A DNA stretch of 64,000 nt from Actinomyces sp. B33 (GTDB lineage: Bacteria; Actinomycetota; Actinomycetes; Actinomycetales; Actinomycetaceae), in NCBI RefSeq assembly GCF_028437565.1, contig NZ_JAMRYR010000003.1, positions 1 to 64,000 on the forward strand, read 5' to 3'. A model generated the notes under the pieces. It worked only from the letters and a program-made list of their open reading frames with translations, had not been told where the DNA came from and did no database searches. The translations under genes and the position numbers were made by a program. How positions within the stretch are numbered: position 1 is the first letter of the stretch; every line of letters starts with the position of its first letter. Shown here piece by piece: positions 39,097-47,420 of this stretch.

Positions 39097-40695
39097 GTGG
39101 CCCGCTCGGAGTTCACGCCGGAGACCACCACGCTGCCGCAGCTGTGGGAGCGACAGGTCAAAGACAGGGGAGAGCACGAATTCCTCGTGTACGAGGACGC
39201 TCGGACCCGTCAGACCCGTCGTTTCACCTATCGAGAGTTCGACGCGCGGGTCAACCAGTGCGCCAACGCCTTGGCCGCGCGCGGCATCGGTGAGAAGAGC
39301 CTGGTGGCGCTCTACCTCGATAACTGCATCGAGTTCGTGGAGTGCATGCTGGCCCTGGCGAAGATGGGGTCTGTGGCCGTCCCCGTCGACGCCTCTTCGG
39401 CGCCCGTCGAGCTGGGCCGCATCCTCCGCCTCTGCCGCGCCGCGACGCTCGTGACGCGGGTCAGGGGCGTGGGAGGGGTGCGCCCCCACCTGCCGGTCAC
39501 CGTCGAGGACATCGTCGTGGTCGGCAGGGGGGACGACGCGGATGAGGCGGTCGCCGCGGACCTGCCTCATTTGGATGAGCTGAGTCGGCGAGAAAGCGCG
39601 GTTTTCGTCTCGAACCCGCGTGTGGGGCCCTTGGATCTGTGCGAGATCCTGTTTACCTCGGGGACCACCGTCGAGCCCAAGGGCGTGATGATCACGCATG
39701 CGAATATCGTCTTCTCAGGCGCTTTCGTCAACTGGGAACTCGACATGACCCCCGAGGACCGCTACATGACCTCGATGGTGGCGGCCCGGGTGAATTACCA
39801 GCTCTCGGCGCTCGCGCCCGTCCTGACGCTGGGCGCGACCCTCATCATGATCTCCCACTATCGGGCGACCTGCTTCTGGCAGCAGGCCCGCCTCCACAGG
39901 GCGACCCTCGTCCAGGGGATGGCGATGATCGCCGCCACGATGCTGCGCCAGCCCGTCGATCCTGACGAGCGCGATCACCACGTGCGCGAGATCCACTACT
40001 TCCTGCCCCTGAGCACGAAGGACAAGGAGGCCTTCGAGTCCCGTTTCGGCGTCCCGCTGCTCAACAACTACGGTTCGACCGAGTGCCTGATCGGCGCGAT
40101 CACCGATTCTGCGCACGGGCCCCGCCGGTGGCCCTCCATCGGCCGCGCGGGGCCGGGCTACGCCGTTCGCATCGTCGATGAGAACGGCACCGACCTGCCG
40201 GACGGGCACGTCGGCGAACTCGTCCTCCACGGGGTCCCGGGGGTGAGCCTGATGGCGGGCTACTGGGGAGATCCCGAGGCCACGGCCGCCGCGATCGACG
40301 AGGACGGGTGGTACTACACCCGCGATTACGCCTATGTCGAGGACGGATGGGTGTATTTCGTCGATAGGCGCGTCGACCTCATCAAGCGCTCGGGAGAGTC
40401 CGTCTCCTCGGCGCAGGTCGAGAGCGTGATCGGAGACCTGGACGGGGTCTGCGAGGTCGCCGTAATCGGCGTGCCCGACAGCGTGCGCGGTCAGGCCGTC
40501 AAGGCGTTCGTCGTGCCCGCGTCGGGTGCCGAGCTCAGCGTCCGATCCGTCCTCGATCACTGCGAGCGCCGACTCGCGGCCTACAAGGTGCCCACGGTCG
40601 TCGAATTCGTCGACGATCTTCCGCGCGGTACCTACGGGAAAGTGCAGAAGCATCTCCTGGCGATATCAAGAAACCATCCCGCGAAAGGACAATGA
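39097..40695 (+). CDS. caiC: CaiC-like betaine-CoA ligase (AMP-forming)
   Basis: This 532-residue member of the acyl-adenylate family resembles E. coli carnitine/crotonobetaine-CoA ligase CaiC: LYLDNCIEFV near residue 72, AEILFTSGTT-like LCEILFTSGTTVEPKG (about 182-196), YGSTE (325-329), RRWPSIGRAG, and the catalytic lysine region GKVQKH near 514. One core motif is unusual: the normal TGD is TRD (408-410), with the ATP-ribose aspartate kept. It starts six bases after caiB. Activation of carnitine or crotonobetaine is inferred. Confidence 0.82.
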   Translation: MARSEFTPETTTLPQLWERQVKDRGEHEFLVYEDARTRQTRRFTYREFDARVNQCANALAARGIGEKSLVALYLDNCIEFVECMLALAKMGSVAVPVDASSAPVELGRILRLCRAATLVTRVRGVGGVRPHLPVTVEDIVVVGRGDDADEAVAADLPHLDELSRRESAVFVSNPRVGPLDLCEILFTSGTTVEPKGVMITHANIVFSGAFVNWELDMTPEDRYMTSMVAARVNYQLSALAPVLTLGATLIMISHYRATCFWQQARLHRATLVQGMAMIAATMLRQPVDPDERDHHVREIHYFLPLSTKDKEAFESRFGVPLLNNYGSTECLIGAITDSAHGPRRWPSIGRAGPGYAVRIVDENGTDLPDGHVGELVLHGVPGVSLMAGYWGDPEATAAAIDEDGWYYTRDYAYVEDGWVYFVDRRVDLIKRSGESVSSAQVESVIGDLDGVCEVAVIGVPDSVRGQAVKAFVVPASGAELSVRSVLDHCERRLAAYKVPTVVEFVDDLPRGTYGKVQKHLLAISRNHPAKGQ

Positions 40696-40698
40696 ACA

Positions 40699-41574
40699 AT
40701 GGCGATCAATACTGAGATGGTGGGGCAGACCTTCGGCCCATTCGTGCGCGATTACACCTTCCGCGACCTGGAGCTCTTCGCCTTGGGCTGCGGTGCGGGC
40801 ATCGATGGCAAGGACGGCCTCGAGTACCTCAATGAGCACGACGAGCGGGAACCCAGGCTCAAGGTGCTGCCGATGTTCGGCGCGATGCTCATCGTCGACT
40901 CGGAGGTGACCCGCACCATCGACTACGGGTACAACTACGCGGGCTCCCTGCACTGGGGCTTCGACATCGTCTTCCACAGGCCGATCACGAAGATGAGCGA
41001 CCGCCTGGAGACCAGAGTGCGCCTCGAGGGGCTCTACGATCGCGGCGAGGGCCGGGGGCTGCTCGCCCAGCACATCGGCGACACCTACGACTCCGACGGC
41101 AACCTGCTCTTCACCAACGAGTCCTGGGACTGCCTGATCTACGACGGCGGGTGGGGAGGCCCCCAAGCCCCCAAGGACATCGTCGAGATGCCCGATCGCC
41201 CGGCGGATATCGAAGTCGTCGAGACGATCCCTGAGAATCAGGCGCTCATCTACCGCCTTTCGGGCGACTACCACCCCCAGCACATCGATTGGGACTACGC
41301 CGCCGAGAACGGCGAGCCGCGCCCGATCCTGCACGCGATCTCCTACGCGGGAGTCGTCATGCGCCACGCGATCACCGCCTTCGTGCCGGGAGAGCCCGAG
41401 CGCATCACGCGCTTCAAGACCCGCATCACCTCGCCCGTGCATCCTGGCTCGACTCTGAAGACCCTCCTGTGGAAGGTCGGCGAGGGGGAGTTGCGCTTCG
41501 CCCTGGTCGATGCCGACGCCGAAGAGACCGGCGCCAAGCCGCACCTGAATTGGGGAGTCATCGAGTACCGCTGA
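40699..41574 (+). CDS. Double-hotdog (R)-specific enoyl-CoA hydratase, MaoC/MFE-2 type
   Basis: This 291-residue protein resembles the hydratase-2 unit of peroxisomal multifunctional enzyme 2. The N-terminal hotdog begins with LFALGCGAGIDGKDGLEYL, and the C-terminal hotdog carries the hydratase-2 signature as YRLSGDYHPQHIDWDYA, giving D190 and H195 as the catalytic pair; the usual GDxNPLH is altered to GDYHPQH. PRPILHAISYAG follows, as in active members. It takes the place of CaiD (a crotonase-fold enzyme) in the operon. L-carnitine has the R configuration, so an R-specific hydratase would suit L-carnitinyl-CoA dehydration. This is inference. Confidence 0.85.
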   Translation: MAINTEMVGQTFGPFVRDYTFRDLELFALGCGAGIDGKDGLEYLNEHDEREPRLKVLPMFGAMLIVDSEVTRTIDYGYNYAGSLHWGFDIVFHRPITKMSDRLETRVRLEGLYDRGEGRGLLAQHIGDTYDSDGNLLFTNESWDCLIYDGGWGGPQAPKDIVEMPDRPADIEVVETIPENQALIYRLSGDYHPQHIDWDYAAENGEPRPILHAISYAGVVMRHAITAFVPGEPERITRFKTRITSPVHPGSTLKTLLWKVGEGELRFALVDADAEETGAKPHLNWGVIEYR

Positions 41575-41610
41575 CCATCTCTTGATGCAGCCCCCGGGAC
41601 GGCTCCGAGC

Positions 41611-41640
41611 GGTGGCGCGGGAGGCCCCTCCCGCGCCACC
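41611..41640 (+). terminator. Strong hairpin inside the cai-like operon
   Basis: GGTGGCGCGGGAG pairs perfectly (13 bases) with CTCCCGCGCCACC round a GCCC loop, followed by GCGAAAA. It separates the enzyme genes from the second MFS gene and may give partial termination or protect the upstream RNA. Confidence 0.7.
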
Positions 41641-41692
41641 GCGAAAACCCCCACCCGCGTGCATCCCGCACTCAGATCGGAAGGAGACCGAC

Positions 41693-43027
41693 GTGACCAG
41701 CGATGAGCCCGTCATCGACCTGGAAGACCTCGAGATGACGCCGCTGCTGCGGCGCGTCATCGTCTTTTCCTCGGGAGGCCCATTCCTCGAGGGCTACGTC
41801 CTGTCGATCATCGGAGTGGCGCTGGGCGCGATGGGAACCGACCTGGTCCTCGACGCGCACTGGAAAGGCCTCCTCGGCGTCGCCGCCCTCGTCGGCCTGT
41901 TCCTGGGCGCCTCGGTCGGAGGATGGGTCACGGATCTCATCGGTCGGCGCAAGATGTTCGTCATCGACCTGGTCGTGATCGCGGTTCTGTCCGTCGCATG
42001 CGCGCTGGTCGACTCTCCCGCGGCCCTGGTGGCCCTGCGCTTCCTCATCGGCGTGGCGGTGGGCGCCGACTACCCGATCGCGACCTCGATGATCGCGGAG
42101 TTCTCCCCGCGCAAGTACCGCGCCGCGGCGATGGGAATCATCGCGGCGGCCTGGTACCTGGGGGCGAACGTCGCCGCCCTGGTGGGCTTTGCCCTCATCG
42201 ACGCGCGATGGGGGTGGCGCTGGATGCTGGCCTCCTCGGCGATCCCGTGCCTCGTCATCCTGGCGGGCAGGTGGAATATTCCCGAGTCCCCCCGGTGGCT
42301 CGTGTCGAAGGGGAGGGGCGACGAGGCCCAGCGCATCGTCCACGAGACTTTGGGGGCGAACGTGCGCCTTCCTCAGGATGAGCAGGCCGCGCCGACAACG
42401 GTCATGAAGGTGCTCCGCGGCGTCTACCTTCAGCGGGTCCTTTTCATCGGCGTCATCTGGCTCTGCCAGGCCATCCCCATGTTCGCCCTGTACACGTACG
42501 GGCCCCAGATCATCAGCGCCGTCGGCCTGGGGGAGGGGAGGAGGGTGCTCCTCGGCGAGCTGCTCATCGGCACCTTCTTCATGCTCGGCACCCTCCCCGC
42601 CATGTACCTGTGCGAGAAGATCGGCCGCCGGCCTCTCATCATCTCCTGTTTCGCCGGAATGACCGCGGCCCTGGCCCTCATCGGGTTCCTGCCCGGCGCC
42701 GGAATCGGACTCATCATGGGGTGCTTCATCGCCTACGCGGTCCTGTCGGGAGGGCCGGGGAACCTCGAATGGCTCTACCCCAACGAGCTCTTCCCCACGG
42801 AGATCCGGGCGACCGCTATGGGTTTCGCCATGGCCTTCAGCCGCATCGGCACAGTCGTGTCGATCTACGTCCTGCCCGCGTTCACCGCGGAGCACGGGAT
42901 CGGCATGACGATGCTCGCCGGCGCGGCGATCTCCGCGCTGGGCATGATCGTTTCGATCATCTGGGCCCCCGAGACGCGCGGGTACACGCTCGCCCAAACG
43001 GGCTCGCCCGACTTCAGGGGGCGGTGA
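41693..43027 (+). CDS. MFS transporter, SLC22/sugar-porter-like
   Basis: This 444-residue, twelve-helix transporter has the MFS loop signatures GGWVTDLIGRRKMF after helix 2 and FSPRKYRAAAMG after helix 4, then PESPRWLVSKGRGDEA and LFPTEIRATAMG in the second half. These loops are typical of the organic-ion/sugar-porter branch that includes animal OCTN carnitine transporters. The GTG follows AAGGAG at good spacing. It lies behind the 41.6 kb hairpin and overlaps the next gene. Uptake of carnitine or exchange for gamma-butyrobetaine is plausible from context only. Confidence 0.87.
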   Translation: MTSDEPVIDLEDLEMTPLLRRVIVFSSGGPFLEGYVLSIIGVALGAMGTDLVLDAHWKGLLGVAALVGLFLGASVGGWVTDLIGRRKMFVIDLVVIAVLSVACALVDSPAALVALRFLIGVAVGADYPIATSMIAEFSPRKYRAAAMGIIAAAWYLGANVAALVGFALIDARWGWRWMLASSAIPCLVILAGRWNIPESPRWLVSKGRGDEAQRIVHETLGANVRLPQDEQAAPTTVMKVLRGVYLQRVLFIGVIWLCQAIPMFALYTYGPQIISAVGLGEGRRVLLGELLIGTFFMLGTLPAMYLCEKIGRRPLIISCFAGMTAALALIGFLPGAGIGLIMGCFIAYAVLSGGPGNLEWLYPNELFPTEIRATAMGFAMAFSRIGTVVSIYVLPAFTAEHGIGMTMLAGAAISALGMIVSIIWAPETRGYTLAQTGSPDFRGR

Positions 43028-43701
43028 CGGTGTTCACCATCGACCGGATCGCCGTCGGGGCGTGGAGGGCCGTGTGCTACGCGCTGACGAACACCGGCGG
43101 CACGCTCCTCATCGACCCGGGGGCTCAGCCCGACCTGCTCCTGCGCTGGCTCGCCGGCGCTCGCGTCATCGGGATCGTCCTGACCCACTGCCACTGCGAC
43201 CACATCGGGGCCGTCAACGAGCTCGTCGACGCCCACGGCTGCTGGGTGGCCTGCGGGGCCGACGACGTCGACGGGGTCGCGGACGTCCACCGGTCGGGAT
43301 TCGACGAGGAGGGCGTCGACTACACCGTCGACCGCATCGACCGGCCCCTCGGCGAGGGGGATGTCGTCGCATGGGGAGAGGACAGCCTCCGGGTCCTCCA
43401 CACCCCGGGCCACACCCCGGGCAGCATCTGCCTGCTCAGCGAATCCCAGCGCACCCTCTTCAGCGGGGACACGCTCTTCGCGGGGGCCGTCGGCTCGACC
43501 GCTTTCGTCATGGGAGATACCGCTGATATGAGGCGCTCGTGCGCCCGGCTGTCGCAGCTCCGGACCGACCTGGCCGTCCTGCCCGGTCATGGCAGGCCGA
43601 CGACCCTGGCGCAGGAGCGGCCCATGCTGCGCTCGATCGCCGGGCCGCAGCTGGGCGGCGGGGATCAGGCGCTCAACTGGCGCGAGGGCTCATGGTGGTG
43701 A
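43024..43701 (+). CDS. Metallo-beta-lactamase-fold hydrolase
   Basis: This 225-residue glyoxalase II-like protein carries the zinc motif THCHCDHIG (H55, H57, D59, H60), then HTPGHTPGSICLL, LFSGDTLFAGAVG and LPGHGRPTT. Its GTG overlaps the stop of the transporter gene by four bases. It is the last gene of the operon and overlaps the convergent tetR gene by 37 bases. A thioesterase role on CoA esters is possible, as is detoxification; E. coli cai has no counterpart. Confidence 0.85.
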   Translation: MTVFTIDRIAVGAWRAVCYALTNTGGTLLIDPGAQPDLLLRWLAGARVIGIVLTHCHCDHIGAVNELVDAHGCWVACGADDVDGVADVHRSGFDEEGVDYTVDRIDRPLGEGDVVAWGEDSLRVLHTPGHTPGSICLLSESQRTLFSGDTLFAGAVGSTAFVMGDTADMRRSCARLSQLRTDLAVLPGHGRPTTLAQERPMLRSIAGPQLGGGDQALNWREGSWW

Positions 43702-44297
43702 AGTTGATCGTCGACAAGATCGGCAACATAGGCCGGGACCTTCTCCAGGAAGCAGTCGATGACGTCGTCGGGCAGGCAGAAGGTGCGCATGAGCACGCTG
43801 CCCTCGATCGCGTCCAAGAGCCGCACCACCGACGTGTTGAGAGGCAGCCCGCCTTCGGCCTTGAAGCGCCACAGGCGCTCGCGAATGGCCGACAAGGGGG
43901 TGACGAACAAATCCTCGTAGATCTGCCAGATCACCGGGTCCTCGGCGTTGCCGGCTTCGACGAACAGGCGGCGCACGGCGGAGCGATTGGGCCCCAGGTA
44001 TTCCCGGAGACGGAAATCGGCCTCGTTGACGAGGACCTCCCGGGGGGAGTCCCCGATCGGGCCCGGGCAGATCACCAGCGCCGTGAATGCGCGGTGGAGG
44101 AGCTCATCGCGATCGCTCCAGCGAGAGTACAGGCTCGATTTCCCGACCCCGGCCTCCGCCGCGATCTTGGTCAGGTTGAAGCCCGCCCATCCGTCTTCCC
44201 CGTACACGTCGAGGGCTGTCCGGAACACGCGCTCCTCCAACTGCGGGTCGCGCGGCCGACCGGGTTTAGGCGAGGTGAGAACCGCAGGATGCGCCAC
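43665..44297 (-). CDS. TetR-family regulator of the cai/fix region
   Basis: This 210-residue protein has a TetR N-terminal helix-turn-helix (RVFRTALDVYGEDGWAGFNL then KIAAEAGVGKSSLYSRWSDR) and a ligand-binding C-terminal domain with several cysteines absent. The GTG at 44297 has AAAGGTG upstream; the frame is open to 44327 but that start lies inside the operator. It is convergent with the cai-like operon and divergent from fixABCX, with a palindromic operator in between. It probably represses itself and fixABCX, and possibly the cai-like operon, in response to a pathway intermediate such as an acyl-CoA. Confidence 0.88.
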   Translation of the reverse strand: MAHPAVLTSPKPGRPRDPQLEERVFRTALDVYGEDGWAGFNLTKIAAEAGVGKSSLYSRWSDRDELLHRAFTALVICPGPIGDSPREVLVNEADFRLREYLGPNRSAVRRLFVEAGNAEDPVIWQIYEDLFVTPLSAIRERLWRFKAEGGLPLNTSVVRLLDAIEGSVLMRTFCLPDDVIDCFLEKVPAYVADLVDDQLHHHEPSRQLSA

Positions 44298-44323
44298 TGC
44301 CCACGCACCTTTCGTCAAGGGGG

Positions 44324-44341
44324 TCACATATCGCTATGTGA
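44324..44341. promoter_or_regulatory. TetR-type operator between tetR and fixA
   Basis: TCACATA, TCGC, TATGTGA forms a perfect 18-base inverted repeat 27 bases before the tetR start and 82 bases before fixA. Its size and place fit autoregulation by the adjacent TetR protein. Confidence 0.6.
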
Positions 44342-44422
44342 GTGATTTCTATCGGACCTCTCCAGAGATTCCCACCATACATAACACACCGCTACCCGCA
44401 CCTCGTGCAGAAAGAGCAAACG

Positions 44423-45184
44423 ATGAGCATCGTTGTCGCGTACAAGTACGCCGCTAACCCACAAGACACCACCGTTGACGCCTCCGGGTCGGTCGACTGG
44501 TCGCGCGCCAAGGCCTCGATCTCGGAGTACGATCCCGTCGCCGTGCAGGTCGGGCGCGACCTGGCCGATTCCCTGGGAACCGACGTCGTCGGGATCTCCG
44601 TCGGCACCCCTGCCGTCGCGACATCCATGGCGAAGAAGGGCGCCCTCTCGCGCGGCATGGATCGCGCACTCGTCGTCGCCGACGACGCGACCTCCGCATG
44701 GAACGCGACCACGGTGGCCAGCGCCCTCGCCGGTCTCGTCGGCGCAGTCGATGAGGCGGCCCTCGTCCTGACGGGGGATTCCTCCATCGACGAGTCCGCC
44801 AAGATCGTTCCCGCCCTCATCGCGGGCTTCCTCGGCTGGCCCTGCTTCCAGGAGGTGACCGCCATCGAGGCGTCGGGAGACGGCTGGACCCTGACGCAGA
44901 GCACGGCCGGCGGCACTCGGACCATCACCGTCGACGGCCCCGTCGTCGCGGCAGTCGCCACCGATGCCGTCCCCGTCAAGGTCCCCGGCATGAAGGACAT
45001 CCTCGCCGCCGGCAAGAAGCCGCTCGACGAGGTGCCCGTCGACGACCTGCCGATCACCCCCGTGACCCTCGACATCACCGGCCGCTCCAAGCCCGTCGCC
45101 CAGGCGCGCCGCAATGAAATGTTCACCGGAGACGATGCTGCCGCCCAGCTCGTCGCAGCGCTGCGCAACGCCGGCGCGCTCTGA
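44423..45184 (+). CDS. fixA: FixA, electron transfer flavoprotein beta-like subunit
   Basis: This 253-residue protein corresponds to E. coli FixA (256 residues): YKYAANPQDTTVDASGSVDW, AKASISEYDPVAV, ALSRGMDRALVV and, in the second half, VPVKVPGMKDILAAGKKPL. Such proteins bind flavin with FixB and pass electrons to CaiA. The ribosome site (AGAAAGAG) is weak. It begins the fixABCX operon, divergent from tetR. Cai-type Fix proteins differ from nitrogen-fixation ones by use, and no nif gene is near. Confidence 0.92.
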   Translation: MSIVVAYKYAANPQDTTVDASGSVDWSRAKASISEYDPVAVQVGRDLADSLGTDVVGISVGTPAVATSMAKKGALSRGMDRALVVADDATSAWNATTVASALAGLVGAVDEAALVLTGDSSIDESAKIVPALIAGFLGWPCFQEVTAIEASGDGWTLTQSTAGGTRTITVDGPVVAAVATDAVPVKVPGMKDILAAGKKPLDEVPVDDLPITPVTLDITGRSKPVAQARRNEMFTGDDAAAQLVAALRNAGAL

Positions 45185-45201
45185 GAAAGGACAGCAGAAC
45201 A

Positions 45202-46074
45202 ATGACGAACACCTGGATCCTCACCACCGACGAGAGCATCGGCGCCCTCGTCGAGACCGCCGCCTCGATCGGCGGGACCTCCACCGTCGTGGCCGTCGCC
45301 CCCTCCGCTCCCAGCGTCACCGGGGTCGACCGCATCATCCATGTCCCCGTCGCCGAGAACACCCCCGCCGAGGCCTATGCCGGGGTGGTCGCGGGATTGC
45401 TCGCGGATGCGGGCTCCGACGTCGTCCTGACGGCCAACCGGCCCGCAGAGCGGGCCTTCGCCGGGGCCGTCGCCGCGGCCCTCGCCCTTCCCATCATCGT
45501 CGGCGCGACCAGCGTCGGCGCGGATACCGCCGAGGTCGCCCGCTACGGGGGCCTCACCAACGAGACCGTCGAATTCAACGGGGCCGTCCTCGTTCTCGAC
45601 GGCGGGGCAGCGACGCAGGCCGGCGGCCCCGCGCCCGAAACCCACGAGGCGGCGCCGATGGGCGCGACCGTGGTCTCGGCGCAGCCCGCCTCCTCCGGCC
45701 CGGCGAACCTCGCCGCGGCCCGGCGCATCGTCTCGTGCGGCCGCGGCTTCAAGTCCGAGGAGGATCTCGCCATCGCCCGATCCCTCGCCGACGCGCTCGG
45801 CGCGGAGACCGCCTGCTCGCGCCCTCTCGCCGAGGGGACCGCCTGGATGACCAAGGACCGTTACATCGGCGTCTCCGGCATGCGCGTCTCACCCGACCTC
45901 TACATCGCCCTGGGGATCTCCGGGCAGGTGCAGCACACGTCCGGAATGGCGGGATCGAAGATCGTCGTCGCGGTCAACACCGACGCCAACGCCCCCATCT
46001 TCCGCATCGCCGACTACGGCATCGTGGGCGATATCTACGAGGTCGTGCCGGCACTCGCGGCCGCGCTGGCCTGA
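45202..46074 (+). CDS. fixB: FixB, electron transfer flavoprotein alpha-like subunit
   Basis: This 290-residue partner of FixA has the C-terminal FAD-binding domain (about residues 165-285) with RRIVSCGRGFKSEEDL, ISGQVQHTSGMAGSKIVVAV and DANAPIFRIADYGIVGD. The N-terminal domain is divergent and about 20 residues shorter than in E. coli FixB (313). The ATG follows GAAAGGACAG. It forms a heterodimer with FixA and links to the flavoprotein FixC. Confidence 0.92.
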   Translation: MTNTWILTTDESIGALVETAASIGGTSTVVAVAPSAPSVTGVDRIIHVPVAENTPAEAYAGVVAGLLADAGSDVVLTANRPAERAFAGAVAAALALPIIVGATSVGADTAEVARYGGLTNETVEFNGAVLVLDGGAATQAGGPAPETHEAAPMGATVVSAQPASSGPANLAAARRIVSCGRGFKSEEDLAIARSLADALGAETACSRPLAEGTAWMTKDRYIGVSGMRVSPDLYIALGISGQVQHTSGMAGSKIVVAVNTDANAPIFRIADYGIVGDIYEVVPALAAALA

Positions 46075-46086
46075 AACGAGGAGACC

Positions 46087-47391
46087 GTGTCCGAGGAAGC
46101 GAACGTCGACTTCGACGTGATCGTCATCGGGGGAGGGGTGGCGGGCGCGGTGTGCGCCTACGCCCTGGCCCACCAGGGCCGGGAGGTCCTGCTCATCGAA
46201 CGGGGAGCGGAGCCCGGCTCGAAGAACCTCTCCGGAGGCGTGTTCTACTGCCGGGTGATGGAGGAGGTCTTCCCCGACTTCGTCAATGCTGCTCCCGTGG
46301 AGCGCAGGATCACGCGCAACTGCGTGAGCCTCATCAACGAGGAGTCGTTCGTCACCATCGACTACTGGGACCGGCGCCTGGCCGAGCCCGCGAACGCCGT
46401 CACCGTCCTGCGCGCCAAACTCGACGCCTGGCTTCTCGAGCAGTGCGAGGAAGCGGGAGCGACCGTCATGCCCGGTGTCAAGGTCGATTCTCTCATCATC
46501 GAGGGCGACCAGGTCGTCGGCGTGCGGGCCGGCGAGGACGAGTTGCGCTCGCACGTGGTCGTCGCCGCGGACGGGGTGAACTCCTTCATCGCCCAGGGCG
46601 CGCAGATCCGGCGCAAGGAGCCGAAGAAGCACCTCGCCGTGGGCGTCAAGTCCGTCATCGGACTGCCGCGCACGGTTCTCGAGGACCGTTTCAACGTCCG
46701 CGGCGACGAGGGGGTGGCCTATGCGATGGTCGGGGATTGCACCAGGGGCGTCGCCGGCGGCGGATTCCTCTACACCAACGAGGAGTCCGTCTCCATCGGC
46801 GTCGTCATGCGCCTCGACGATCTCGAGGAGTCGGGACTGTCCTCCTCGGACGTCCACGACCATCTGCTCAAGCACCCGGCCATCGCCCCTCTTGTCGAGG
46901 GCGGCGAGCTGCTCGAGTACGGATGCCACCTGACTATCGAGGACGGTCCGGCGATGACCTCCCATGATCTGACCCGCCCCGGGCTCATCATCATCGGGGA
47001 CGCGGCCGGCTTCACCCTCAACACCGGACTGACGATCCGCGGAATGGACCTCGCCGCGGGTTCTGCGCTCGCCGCGGCGAAGGCCATCGACAGCGCATTC
47101 GCGACGATGGACTTCGGCCAAGGGGCCATGGACGGGTATCGGAGGGCGCTCGACGAGGGCTTCGTCGGCCAGGACATGAGGACCTATTCCCGGGCGCCCG
47201 CCTTCCTCGAGCGCCCCCGCATGTACAAGGAGTACGGCAGGCTCGCGGCCGACGTGTTCCACGGCGTTTTCGCCCACGACCTGACCCCCCGGCGTCACCT
47301 GCGCACGGTCGGTCTCAATGCCTTCAAGGCGTCGGGACTGAAGATCACGCAGCTCATCGGGGACGTCCTGGCGGGTATCCGCGCCCTATGA
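46087..47391 (+). CDS. fixC: FixC, flavoprotein dehydrogenase (ETF-quinone oxidoreductase type)
   Basis: This 434-residue flavoprotein has the dinucleotide motif VIVIGGGVAGAVCAYALA near the start, the GSKNLSGGV segment and a C-terminal GDAAGFTLNTGLTIRGMDLA. It matches E. coli FixC (428 residues). It shares electrons between FixAB, FixX and the quinone pool or a low-potential donor. The GTG follows GAGGAGACC. It stands between fixB and fixX in one operon. Confidence 0.93.
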   Translation: MSEEANVDFDVIVIGGGVAGAVCAYALAHQGREVLLIERGAEPGSKNLSGGVFYCRVMEEVFPDFVNAAPVERRITRNCVSLINEESFVTIDYWDRRLAEPANAVTVLRAKLDAWLLEQCEEAGATVMPGVKVDSLIIEGDQVVGVRAGEDELRSHVVVAADGVNSFIAQGAQIRRKEPKKHLAVGVKSVIGLPRTVLEDRFNVRGDEGVAYAMVGDCTRGVAGGGFLYTNEESVSIGVVMRLDDLEESGLSSSDVHDHLLKHPAIAPLVEGGELLEYGCHLTIEDGPAMTSHDLTRPGLIIIGDAAGFTLNTGLTIRGMDLAAGSALAAAKAIDSAFATMDFGQGAMDGYRRALDEGFVGQDMRTYSRAPAFLERPRMYKEYGRLAADVFHGVFAHDLTPRRHLRTVGLNAFKASGLKITQLIGDVLAGIRAL

Positions 47392-47420
47392 CCCGCATCT
47401 TCTGAAAGGAGCACGGAGCA

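Noticed and set aside
44324-44341. Reading the palindrome as a CRP/FNR-type site
   Set aside because: The half-sites are in the opposite order (TCACA...TGTGA) to the CRP consensus, and a TetR gene adjoins it.
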